From assembly GCA_029248845.1 (NCBI GenBank), contig JAQWIO010000065.1, positions 1 to 17,326 of the forward strand: 17,326 bases of DNA. The letters run 5' to 3'. Below the pieces are notes generated by a model. That model searched no databases. It was not told where the DNA came from and saw only the letters and a list, made by a program, of their open reading frames with translations. The translations under genes and the position numbers were made by a program. Shown piece by piece: positions 1 through 8,161 of the stretch. The stretch comes from Polaribacter sp. (lineage in GTDB: Bacteria > Bacteroidota > Bacteroidia > Flavobacteriales > Flavobacteriaceae). Each line of letters starts with the position of its first letter. The stretch's first letter is position 1.

Positions 1-1408
1 ATACTTGTAATTCTCTTGCTAAATCAGCACCATGCATGGCACCTCCACCACCAATAACGACCATGGTGAAATCTCTTGGATCGTAGCCTTTATTGACAGA
101 AATTAATTTTAAAGCATTGATCATATTTGCATTTGCAATTCTTATAATTCCCTTAGCAACGTCTATTCTGTCTCCTTTCAATACTTTGCAAAGTGGTCTT
201 GTAGCTTTTTCAATACTTTCATAATCTGGCTGTAATTCACCCCCTAAAAAGTAATCTGGATGAATTCTACCGGTAAGGATATTTGCATCTGTTGTGGTAA
301 GGTTTTTACCCCCTCTTCCATAGGCAGCAGGTCCTGGCATTGCACCTGCACTTTTTGGCCCTACATGTATTTTGCCTCCTTGATCTACCCAAGCAATACT
401 TCCTCCTCCGTTACCGATCTCTACAATATCTATCACTGGAGTTTGAATAGGATAACCTGCCTGTGTTCTAGAATGTTCAATTTTATAATTGGTAGTTATT
501 TTTATTTGACCATTTTCTACCAATGCACATTTTGCGGTGGTACCTCCAATATCTAAAACAATTAAATCGTTTTTACCAATTACCTTCCCCAATGCAATTG
601 CTCCGAATACACCACTAGCGGGTCCGGATTCTACCATGGTTATAGGATTGGATTTTACATCATTAATCGTTGTAATACCTCCATTTGATTGCATGATATA
701 GGGAGTATTTCTAAGGCCCTTTTCTTTGAGGTTATTCTCTAAATTATTTAAATATTTTTTTGCAATAGGCAAAACATATCCTGATAAAACTGTAGAACTT
801 GTTCGTTCATATTCTCTCCATTCTCTTGTTACTTCATGAGAGGCAATTATTTCTATCGAAATATTTAACTCTGTCAATCTCTTTTTTAGTTGAATTTCAT
901 GCATTGGATTTTTATAAGCATGTAATAAGCAAATAGCAATTGCTTCTACTTTCTCTTTTTTACATTTTTTTAAGATTTGTTCTAATGATTTCATATCTAA
1001 TTCCCTTAAAACATCTCCTTTATAACTCATTCTTTCCTCTACTTCAAAACGTAAATGTCTCGGTACAAAAGGAGGTTGTTTCACAAAATTAAAATTGAAA
1101 AGATCCGGTCTATTACACCTTGCGATCTCTAAAACATCTCTAAATCCCTTGGTGGTTATTAAAGCTATTTTCGCGCCTTTATGTTCTGTTAAGGCATTAA
1201 TCACAACGGTTGTTCCGTGTGCAAAAAAAACTACTTTTTGCAAATCAATAGCTCCTTTTTTAATGGTATTTAAGATTCCTTGCTCAAAATTAGTGGGCGT
1301 AGTATCTGATTTGGCTACTTTTACACCTATGGGTTTCCCTGTATTTTTATCAAACTCAAGGCACACAAGATCTGTAAAAGTTCCACCAATATCTGTGGCA
1401 ACTCTCAT
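1..1408 (-). CDS. hyuA: Hydantoinase/oxoprolinase family protein (HyuA-like), 3' end cut by window edge
   Basis: The first 469 residues are visible; the frame is open to the window edge. The family usually has about 650-700 residues, so roughly the last third is missing. The protein starts with the acetate/sugar-kinase-like phosphate-binding motif DIGGTFTD (residues 6-13), typical of the Hydant_A_N domain. The second domain has VIDIVEIGNGGGSIAWVD followed by VGPKSAGAMPGPAAYGRGG (about residues 325-360), the signature of the hydantoinase A core. Family members are ATP-dependent ring-opening or carboxylating enzymes: N-methylhydantoinase A, 5-oxoprolinase, and acetone or acetophenone carboxylase subunits. 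A HyuB-type partner, if present, would lie beyond the left edge. The gene follows the TonB receptor by 133 bases with no terminator seen, so co-transcription is likely. The family call is secure; the substrate cannot be told. Confidence 0.9.
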   Translation of the reverse strand, partial: MRVATDIGGTFTDLVCLEFDKNTGKPIGVKVAKSDTTPTNFEQGILNTIKKGAIDLQKVVFFAHGTTVVINALTEHKGAKIALITTKGFRDVLEIARCNRPDLFNFNFVKQPPFVPRHLRFEVEERMSYKGDVLRELDMKSLEQILKKCKKEKVEAIAICLLHAYKNPMHEIQLKKRLTELNISIEIIASHEVTREWREYERTSSTVLSGYVLPIAKKYLNNLENNLKEKGLRNTPYIMQSNGGITTINDVKSNPITMVESGPASGVFGAIALGKVIGKNDLIVLDIGGTTAKCALVENGQIKITTNYKIEHSRTQAGYPIQTPVIDIVEIGNGGGSIAWVDQGGKIHVGPKSAGAMPGPAAYGRGGKNLTTTDANILTGRIHPDYFLGGELQPDYESIEKATRPLCKVLKGDRIDVAKGIIRIANANMINALKLISVNKGYDPRDFTMVVIGGGGAMHGADLARELQV

Positions 1409-1541
1409 AGTATATGTTTTATGTTTCTAGATTTAAAAGCCACTAAAAGAATAATTTTAACGGCTAATATTAAATAATTAACGCTGGAGATTATTTGATT
1501 CATATAAGATATAAATCCAAATGACTATTTTATCACTTGAT

Positions 1542-3920
1542 TTAAAATTTATAGGTCAATTCAATACCATAGGATGTTGGTTGACTTGGCGTTCTGATGT
1601 CTCCAATAGGCCCTCCAGTTGCATCACCATCAAACCCTCCAAACGGCCACCATTCCTGATTATATTTTGTATTGAAGATATTTCTCCCCCAAAGACCAAT
1701 AGTAAAGTCTTTAACTTCATAAATTACTTTTGTATTTACAAGTGTAAACGGATTTTGAAATACTTTTTCTTGATCTATGGTATATAAATCATCAGCAAAC
1801 CAATATTTTTTTCCTTTATTTTCAATATTAATATTTGCAGATATTTTTGAATTTTCACCTGTTTTAAAATTCGTAAATACTCCTATATAATAACTGCTTT
1901 GAGGAGCAAAAGGTATTTTATTACCAATTGCAGAAGCTTCAAAGGCCTTGGTTATTTCTGTATCAATAAATGAAGCCCCACCCAGTATATCTAAATGTTT
2001 AGATACTCTTAATTTTGTATCTATTTCGAAACCTGAAGATTTACTTTCTTCAAAATTAACTGTTCCTAAAACACTTCTTGCACCAACCATTCCAAATCTA
2101 TATACCTGTTGATTTTCAAAAACAGTATTAAAATACGCTAGATTTAGAATAAATCTATTATTCCAAAAACTAGTTTTTGTCCCTATTTCAAATGTATTTG
2201 TAAATTCAGGATCAATTTCTTTATTGATACCACTTGCAGCTATTTCTAACGGATTATAGCCTCCGCTTCTAAAACCTTTACTATAACTCGCATATAACAT
2301 TTTATCTTTTACAAATTTATAAGCTGCAGATAATTTTGGTTGAAATGCAGTATAGGATCTTTTACTGTTTATACCACTTACATTTTCTGTATTTTCTAGA
2401 GTTTCCCATTCATTTCTTACACCTGCAGAAATATTCAATTTGTCTGAAATATCATATTCTAAAAAACCAAAAAGACCTATTGAATTTAATTTATTGTCAT
2501 CTGCAGTTATTTTATCCTCAACCGTATTGGTGTAGTTTAAATCAGTTGTATCTTGATTGACAAAAGCACTTGTATCCCAATCAGAATTTATATTTTGATA
2601 AAATAAACCTAAATTCCATTTAAGTTTAGAATCTGAATTTGAAGATACGAGTCTTAATTCTTCATTTATCGTTCTGGAGTCTCTTGTCATTGCTTGAGTT
2701 GCAGCAGGAATCGGTCCATAAACATCTGGAAAAAAAGAGAAATAATCTCCATCATAAAATAAGTTTACATCAGAAAAGGAAGTATGAGACATCAATTTAA
2801 AATTAGTAAACGACGTTTCAAAAGAGGCAGCTAAAATAGTTGATTTTAAGCTACCTTCTCCTAAAAAATCTGCGGTAGGACTCCCGCCAAAACTATTTGG
2901 ATCAAAATCTTTAAAATCAGCATTTTCATTACTATTTATAAATGTGATAGCACCACTTGTTGTATTATTATGCTGTCCTGTAAGTGATAATAAACTTTTA
3001 GAACCAAGTTTAAATTTCAACATTCCTCTTAGCCCCAAATCAGATCTAAAATCTACATTTTGATTGAGAGTAGTATTATTGATAAAACCATCTGTGTTCG
3101 CATAATTAACCCCTAGACGATAATATGTTTTATCATCAACTAAAGCCCCAGAAAAATTTGTTTCAAACTTATAAGAATTTCCATTACCATAGCCTAATTT
3201 TGCTTTTCCTTCAAACTCGTTTTTTGGTTGTTTGGTTGTAATTATTACTGCACCACCAATAGCATTTTTACCATAAAATAAACCTTGAGCACCTTTGATA
3301 ACTTCAATTTGATCTATATCAAATAATGACTGATTTATTAAATCGGCTGAAGCTAAATATACTCCATCTACTACTGTTGCAATTGGAGAAGCTCCATATC
3401 TTATTTGAGGAATTCCTCTTACACTAATAATAACGGTACCTGGATCTTGTGATTCTCCATATGATATTCCTGGAATTTGCGTTAAGAAGCTACCAATATC
3501 ATCTATTCCTGTCACTTCAATTTCTTGAGAAGTTACCGCTACAACACTTTCTGGCATAGACTGAATAGACTCTAAACGTTTTCTGGCCCTACCTTTCACA
3601 CTAGTAAAACCTTTTACAATAACTTCATCTAATGAAGAAGTATCTTCTTCTAAGATAACTTTAATAATTTTTTTATCAGAAACTAATATTTCTTGAGTTT
3701 TATACCCTAAAAAAGAGAATACTAATGTGGCATTTTGGTTTACTTCAATAGAATAGTTACCATCTATATCTGAAGAGGTTCCATTAGAAGTTCCTTTTTC
3801 CAATATCGATACTCCTGGTAATAAGTCTTGAGTGTCTGAGACATTTCCATTGATAGTTATTTTTTGACCAAACGCTATTAACGAAAATAAGAAAGTGATA
3901 ATTAATAATTTTTGTTTCAT
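1542..3920 (-). CDS. TonB-dependent outer-membrane receptor with carboxypeptidase-D-like extension
   Basis: This 792-residue receptor has a signal peptide (residues 1-18, cleaved near AFG-Q). A carboxypeptidase-D-like regulatory beta-sandwich follows (about 20-92; LPGVSILEKGT, DIDGNYSI, FSFLGYKTQ). The plug domain spans about 115-232, with SVRGIPQIRYGASPI, VVDGVYLA, IEVIKGAQGLFYGKNAIGGAVIITT. A 22-strand-type barrel ends in an aromatic residue (ELTYKF, last F), as expected for BamA-dependent insertion. Such receptors take up siderophores, vitamins or organic substrates using the proton-motive force through TonB. It is shorter than SusC-type receptors (about 1000 residues) and no SusD gene lies beside it, so glycan uptake is not indicated. 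The plug is closer in style to catabolic or siderophore receptors. The downstream hyuA suggests that the imported compound might be a cyclic amide or carboxylation substrate; that is inference. Confidence 0.93.
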   Translation of the reverse strand: MKQKLLIITFLFSLIAFGQKITINGNVSDTQDLLPGVSILEKGTSNGTSSDIDGNYSIEVNQNATLVFSFLGYKTQEILVSDKKIIKVILEEDTSSLDEVIVKGFTSVKGRARKRLESIQSMPESVVAVTSQEIEVTGIDDIGSFLTQIPGISYGESQDPGTVIISVRGIPQIRYGASPIATVVDGVYLASADLINQSLFDIDQIEVIKGAQGLFYGKNAIGGAVIITTKQPKNEFEGKAKLGYGNGNSYKFETNFSGALVDDKTYYRLGVNYANTDGFINNTTLNQNVDFRSDLGLRGMLKFKLGSKSLLSLTGQHNNTTSGAITFINSNENADFKDFDPNSFGGSPTADFLGEGSLKSTILAASFETSFTNFKLMSHTSFSDVNLFYDGDYFSFFPDVYGPIPAATQAMTRDSRTINEELRLVSSNSDSKLKWNLGLFYQNINSDWDTSAFVNQDTTDLNYTNTVEDKITADDNKLNSIGLFGFLEYDISDKLNISAGVRNEWETLENTENVSGINSKRSYTAFQPKLSAAYKFVKDKMLYASYSKGFRSGGYNPLEIAASGINKEIDPEFTNTFEIGTKTSFWNNRFILNLAYFNTVFENQQVYRFGMVGARSVLGTVNFEESKSSGFEIDTKLRVSKHLDILGGASFIDTEITKAFEASAIGNKIPFAPQSSYYIGVFTNFKTGENSKISANINIENKGKKYWFADDLYTIDQEKVFQNPFTLVNTKVIYEVKDFTIGLWGRNIFNTKYNQEWWPFGGFDGDATGGPIGDIRTPSQPTSYGIELTYKF

Positions 3921-4058
3921 GTATATTGAATTTTTTCTTCTAAGATAAAAGTATAGATATATGGTTTCCTAAAATTATTTTCCATGTTATTAAATTTTTA
4001 TTTGTAATTCCAATTGTTAAATTTGGAAAACAGTGGAAAATTATTACATATGTACATA
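3921..4058 (-). promoter_or_regulatory. Leader of the TonB receptor gene with an inverted repeat
   Basis: The region upstream of the receptor gene carries AATTATTTTCCA (3973-3984) and TGGAAAATTATT (4034-4045), which are inverted copies with one mismatch and 49 bases between them. Another GGAAAA lies at 4025-4030, and a 12-bp palindrome ATATGTACATAT sits at 4048-4059, overlapping the base of the upstream hairpin by one base. No clean TTTG/TANNTTTG promoter was found. The repeats are operator-like, but the AT-rich background makes chance matches common. Confidence 0.3.
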
Positions 4059-4099
4059 TATAAGGCAACTCCTGGAAATCATTCAAGAGTTACCTTATA
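4059..4099 (-). terminator. Hairpin terminator behind the avidin/pepsin operon
   Basis: The arms 4059-4074 and 4084-4099 pair over 16 positions around a 9-base loop, ten bases after the stop of the protease gene. Two positions do not pair on the plus strand (C against A) but form G-U wobbles in minus-strand RNA, which fits a transcript-level terminator for the minus-strand operon. The downstream tract (AUAUAUGUACAUAUG) is A/U-rich but not a pure U run, so termination may be partial. Confidence 0.65.
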
Positions 4100-4108
4100 A
4101 GATTTAGT

Positions 4109-7100
4109 TTATTGTTTAATTATTTTCTTTGTAGTTACCCCTTTTTTATTAGTGATTTTAATAAAGTAACTACCTTCTGAAAGATTGCTTAGGTCTAAAT
4201 CTAAAGAAGTATCTGATTCTTTATAAGTATAATTACCTACTACTTTTCCTAAAACATCTGTTATTGAAATAAACGAATCGCCCAATGTTTCTTCTGATGA
4301 AGGGATTGCAATGTGCAAAATGGAGGTAACAGGGTTTGGATATATTAGAGGATCCTTGGAAATTACTTTTTGTTCATTTTCAATTTTAGATTTCCTATAA
4401 TTGGTTTTTACTGTACATTTATCCACATTGGCTTTCCACCCTCGTTTTGGTGTCCAAAAGCCTGACACAAAAACAGCTGTTATCGCTCCACTATGATGGG
4501 TAGATGTTATTTTTACATTTTCATGTTTACCATTAAAGATCTTTTTAATATTAAACGGATTTGCAGTTGGCCCATCATAAACAATTAAAATATCCCAAAA
4601 ATCCAAATCAATATACTCAAAATCAAGCGCTACTATATTTCCTGCTTTTTCAGGATGAAAAATATAAGGGTTAAAAAAATTATTTTCATAATTTTTATAA
4701 TTTCCGTAAAGTCCTCCACTGTCTGTAAATTCTTCTTTACAATGATTCTGAATTTTAGTTGAACATTTATTAACCTTCGCTTTCCATCCTCTTTTATTCA
4801 AAGTCAAATCCGAAGTAAATTTAACTGTTAAGGCTCCACTAGGGTGCGTAGAAATAATTTTTTCATCCTTATAATTACCACTATATTCTTTAATAAGTTG
4901 AGCTTTATCATTTGGGCCATCATAAATGTATAAAAAATCATATTTCTTCTCAATATCAATATAATCAAAAAGAAGTGCTACTTTTTCTCCTTTTGCACCG
5001 GGTCTGTATACAATAGTTTCAGATGTATTATCCTGATAATTTCCTGATAGTCCTCCTGAATCTGTATATTCTTCTTCACAAGTAAATTGAGGTTGAATAA
5101 TTTGAGGACCTCCCACCTTATTGTATAGGGCTATATTATTAGCCTTCAATACTAATTCTCCCTTTTTATTAAAAGAGATATCATAGGTAAATTCAGAAAC
5201 TACATCTTCTAAAAAAGTTGTTCCATGTACCCATAAATTGGGCACACTAGCTAAGGTTTGAACCTGTATTTGATCTGTGTTTTTAAAATCGCCTTGCTGA
5301 ATTGTTCTCTTGTATTGCTTAGGACCAATTACAAATCTTCCACGCTCTCCATGACTGTTAACACCCATACTATATTCAATAGTAGGTGAGTTTTCTGCTC
5401 CCTTTATTAATTTATCTTTTACCTCAATCATTTTTATTGAATCTCCTTTTAAGGAAGAAGAGCCTGTATCAAAAGCAAATACCGTTTTTGAAGGATCTAT
5501 TCCTGAAATTATTTCTCCACCTACTTTTACAGAATGCAACGCTGTACTCCACAAATAGGAAACCGCATAAGGATCTTCTGGGATCTCTGAATCAGCATAA
5601 TTTTTTTGATTTAGGGTTATTTTACTTTTTATATCTACTTTGGTTGTATCAACTTGGTCGTTACCTATAACATAGTTGCCTTTTTTAGTTTCTTTATCAT
5701 AGTAAAAAGATATCGTTACTTTAGTAGGATCAATAGTACCACTAGTCACCAAATCTAACATAATATTACTTATTCTATAATTAGGGTCATTAGGCTTTCC
5801 ACCTGATGAGAAGGAAGGAATAGCCAAGGCACCATCCCAGAGAAGTTCCTTGAACTTATCCATATTTCCATCAGCTGTTGGAATAAATTTTTTAATTAGA
5901 TTGATCTCTTTAGGAAAAGCCTTCTTTGTTGGATCTATTTTTACCAAATCAAACCCTAAATTAGCCTCAGAACTTCCCCATGGTCCCCAATCATGTTTAG
6001 TAATAGTTCTATCTATCATTTTAAAACTGGTGCTGATAGTATCAAATTGAGAATGGTTATATTTTGTGCAAGTATTTTCTGTGCATTGAGTAGAATTTAC
6101 CCAATCAAAGTTTCCACCAGTATCTATGGCCATTTTAAGAATTTGAGTACTCCCTATTTTCATATCAGAAAACCAGTTAGTTGCACCGTTATTGGTAAAA
6201 GGGAGTCTCTCCATAGAGTTTTGAATCTGCTGGTATGCAAAATTGCTGTTTTTAGATTTAGTAAAGTAAGCTCCTTTAGAACGAACTGCAGAATAATTGA
6301 CCTTTTTACCATAAGCATGTGCAAGATTCATGGAAGATTTCATCCTGAAGTTACCATCATTGTCTTCTATAATTTCCCCAACTAATGACATACTAAAAGA
6401 ATTAACTTTGATAACTTTATCTTTTGTTGTTGTAGCAAAAGAATGAGAAATTCCTGAAAGTGAAAAACAATAATTTTTGTTTATTGATTGCTGCTGAATA
6501 TATCCTTTTAGTTTGATAAGTAATTCTTCTTTCGTATTTGGATCACGATAATTATATGTTGCAGAAATATTATTCTTCTTTATATAAACAATATTTAAAC
6601 CGGGGAGCTCATTAGAATCAAGCCAAGGTCCTATTAAATGATCTCTTGAATTATCTGATAAAATTTCTAATGCTGATTCATCATGATCAATTACTAAGGG
6701 TGGGGTATCATCTATTTTTGTAAAAAATAGTGTTTCACCTCTATTTAAGTCGTCTTCAAAAGGATCTTGATTTGTTTTTAAAACATGGAATACTTGAAGT
6801 ATTAGTTGTTTTTGATTTTTCACATATGCCTGACCTGTCATTGTAGAATATACAGGATATTCTCCGGGTACATTCATTAAACTAATTGAAACTGCGGTGG
6901 CTTTTAGACTATCTATTGAGATGTAATTAGGCAATTCATTGGCGATTAAATTTAATGTTATAGTTCTACCATTTGATTTTTTTATATATGTTCCATTTAA
7001 TAATGAATCTATTGTAATTGTTTGGCTTTGATCATCGGTAGACCATGTACCAACCAAATTGATTTTTTTATCTTGCCCATATATTAAGCATTGAAGTAAG

Positions 7101-7132
7101 ATAATTAGCGAATAAGTGATTGTATTTTTCAT
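4109..7132 (-). CDS. Secreted avidin-like/pepsin-like aspartic protease/CUB protein with T9SS sorting domain
   Basis: This is a 1007-residue multidomain protein. Residues 1-19 are a signal peptide. Residues about 24-140 and 165-293 look like two avidin-like barrels (LVGTW, GTYI, STMTGQ, ETLFFTKI; then LIGPW, GAYFTK). Residues about 318-670 match pepsin family A1. The first active-site motif is DTGG with Asp337; W344, C350 and C355 lie at +7, +13 and +18, exactly the spacing of pepsin D32/W39/C45/C50. The second is DTGS with Asp555. DGALAIPSFSS (433-443) and LWVHGTTFL (633-641) match pepsin DGILGL and LWILGDVFL. Residues 684-790 and 798-906 are two CUB domains (DSGG, YDGP, RGWKA, flanking Cys). 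Residues 930-1007 are a type A T9SS sorting domain (YPNP, DVLGKVV, SEGSYFIKI). The protein should therefore cross the outer membrane and be anchored or released. The start overlaps the upstream stop as ATGA. Activity is uncertain because Gly340 replaces the usual Ser/Thr and no clear flap Tyr is seen. Confidence 0.88.
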   Translation of the reverse strand: MKNTITYSLIILLQCLIYGQDKKINLVGTWSTDDQSQTITIDSLLNGTYIKKSNGRTITLNLIANELPNYISIDSLKATAVSISLMNVPGEYPVYSTMTGQAYVKNQKQLILQVFHVLKTNQDPFEDDLNRGETLFFTKIDDTPPLVIDHDESALEILSDNSRDHLIGPWLDSNELPGLNIVYIKKNNISATYNYRDPNTKEELLIKLKGYIQQQSINKNYCFSLSGISHSFATTTKDKVIKVNSFSMSLVGEIIEDNDGNFRMKSSMNLAHAYGKKVNYSAVRSKGAYFTKSKNSNFAYQQIQNSMERLPFTNNGATNWFSDMKIGSTQILKMAIDTGGNFDWVNSTQCTENTCTKYNHSQFDTISTSFKMIDRTITKHDWGPWGSSEANLGFDLVKIDPTKKAFPKEINLIKKFIPTADGNMDKFKELLWDGALAIPSFSSGGKPNDPNYRISNIMLDLVTSGTIDPTKVTISFYYDKETKKGNYVIGNDQVDTTKVDIKSKITLNQKNYADSEIPEDPYAVSYLWSTALHSVKVGGEIISGIDPSKTVFAFDTGSSSLKGDSIKMIEVKDKLIKGAENSPTIEYSMGVNSHGERGRFVIGPKQYKRTIQQGDFKNTDQIQVQTLASVPNLWVHGTTFLEDVVSEFTYDISFNKKGELVLKANNIALYNKVGGPQIIQPQFTCEEEYTDSGGLSGNYQDNTSETIVYRPGAKGEKVALLFDYIDIEKKYDFLYIYDGPNDKAQLIKEYSGNYKDEKIISTHPSGALTVKFTSDLTLNKRGWKAKVNKCSTKIQNHCKEEFTDSGGLYGNYKNYENNFFNPYIFHPEKAGNIVALDFEYIDLDFWDILIVYDGPTANPFNIKKIFNGKHENVKITSTHHSGAITAVFVSGFWTPKRGWKANVDKCTVKTNYRKSKIENEQKVISKDPLIYPNPVTSILHIAIPSSEETLGDSFISITDVLGKVVGNYTYKESDTSLDLDLSNLSEGSYFIKITNKKGVTTKKIIKQ

Positions 7133-8118
7133 TTGATTGTTTTTTTAAATATTTCTCCAGTTGAAATTTCGTTAGTTTCAATTCTATATATACTTTCCTC
7201 TTCTTTAGATTTTGTTAAAAACATATTGATACTCTGAGAACTATCTCCGGAAGAAAACCCTGATAAAGAAATGTTGTAAGTGGTAGGTTGTGCTTTTGTT
7301 TTTTCTACAGTTCCAACAAGAGATATTGCAAAAGAAAAATCAGTCTCTTTTTTTTTACGTATATAAGGACTTGCAATTCCAGTAAAAGGGATGTTTTCAC
7401 CTGTTGACAAGCTAAAATTTCCTACAACTTCATAGTACCTAATCTCTGGAAAACTATTTCCTCTTGGAGTTATACCTGTAATCACTAATTTACTAATAAG
7501 ACCATAACTGTTTTGAGGATCTACTTTCCATTCTCCAAGCAATAAATTTTTATATTGTTGATCTTTTGAACTCCCTTGTCCTGATGGTTCTATCGGTGCT
7601 TTATGAGGAAAATAGTTACAAGAATCTCTTGGAAAAGTAGTAAATGATTGTGATTGTGGAAGGTTTCCTGGATTAAATATACTCACAGCATCAAAGGGTC
7701 CTGGTGCAGAAATAACATTCAGTAAATTTAGTTTCTTTTTATGGGGATAATAATTTCCTGTCATCGATGAGCTCCAATATTGCGATGGATCATTAGGTTT
7801 ATTTTTAAGTGTTCCCCAACCAATAGTGAAAGTAACAGGAAAGTAAGTATCTAGACTTGGCTCTGCTGGCGTTTTACCTATAATTCTATAGACTCCAACA
7901 GACCCTGTAGAGGAGGCATAAAATCCTTCAAAATTCCCGGTTTCAGTATTGTGTTGAGTGATTAATGCGTGAGAACCAAAACTATTTTTAAAACATTTGT
8001 CAGTTAATCCCTGAGATTTTATAGTACTATTAGCAAAAATAATGAGTAAAAAAAAGAGAAATAAAAATTGAGGTTCAACAATACGTGTTTGTTTAAAGTA
8101 AACATTTTTTTGTTTCAT
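7129..8118 (-). CDS. Secreted protein with two avidin-like domains
   Basis: The protein has 329 residues. Its N-terminus has a charged stretch followed by a hydrophobic core (about 17-35), consistent with a Sec signal peptide; there is no lipobox Cys. Residues about 38-162 resemble avidin/streptavidin along their length. LTDKCFKNSFGS parallels avidin LTGKWTNDLGS, GNFEGFYASSTGS parallels GEFTGTYITAVTA, then VYRIIG, FTIGW and SSSMTGNY follow in order. Biotin-contact positions appear kept as N45, S49, Y67, S69, W101 and S117; those of streptavidin W108 and D128 do not. Residues about 192-328 form a second, more degenerate barrel (LLLGEW, FSFAISL, YNISLSG, INMFLT, STGEIFKK). Cys42 and Cys167 could form a disulfide. 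No T9SS signal is present, so it may remain in the periplasm or leave another way. It is the first gene of an operon with the protease. Biotin binding is a hypothesis; another ligand is possible. Confidence 0.75.
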   Translation of the reverse strand: MKQKNVYFKQTRIVEPQFLFLFFLLIIFANSTIKSQGLTDKCFKNSFGSHALITQHNTETGNFEGFYASSTGSVGVYRIIGKTPAEPSLDTYFPVTFTIGWGTLKNKPNDPSQYWSSSMTGNYYPHKKKLNLLNVISAPGPFDAVSIFNPGNLPQSQSFTTFPRDSCNYFPHKAPIEPSGQGSSKDQQYKNLLLGEWKVDPQNSYGLISKLVITGITPRGNSFPEIRYYEVVGNFSLSTGENIPFTGIASPYIRKKKETDFSFAISLVGTVEKTKAQPTTYNISLSGFSSGDSSQSINMFLTKSKEEESIYRIETNEISTGEIFKKTIK

Positions 8119-8161
8119 AATTAGGTGTTTTTAAAATTAATATTAAGAGTTAAATTGATAA

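Noticed and set aside
260..556. Plus-strand open frames inside hyuA, the protease, sucD and other minus-strand genes
   Set aside because: They are antisense shadows of well-supported genes, without domains or start signals.
1542..3920. SusC-type glycan receptor
   Set aside because: The protein is about 200 residues too short, the plug is of another style, and no SusD gene is adjacent.
7070..7132. Lipoprotein signal (Cys15) in the protease
   Set aside because: LLQC does not fit a lipobox, and the T9SS sorting domain argues for an ordinary Sec signal peptide cleaved near residue 19.
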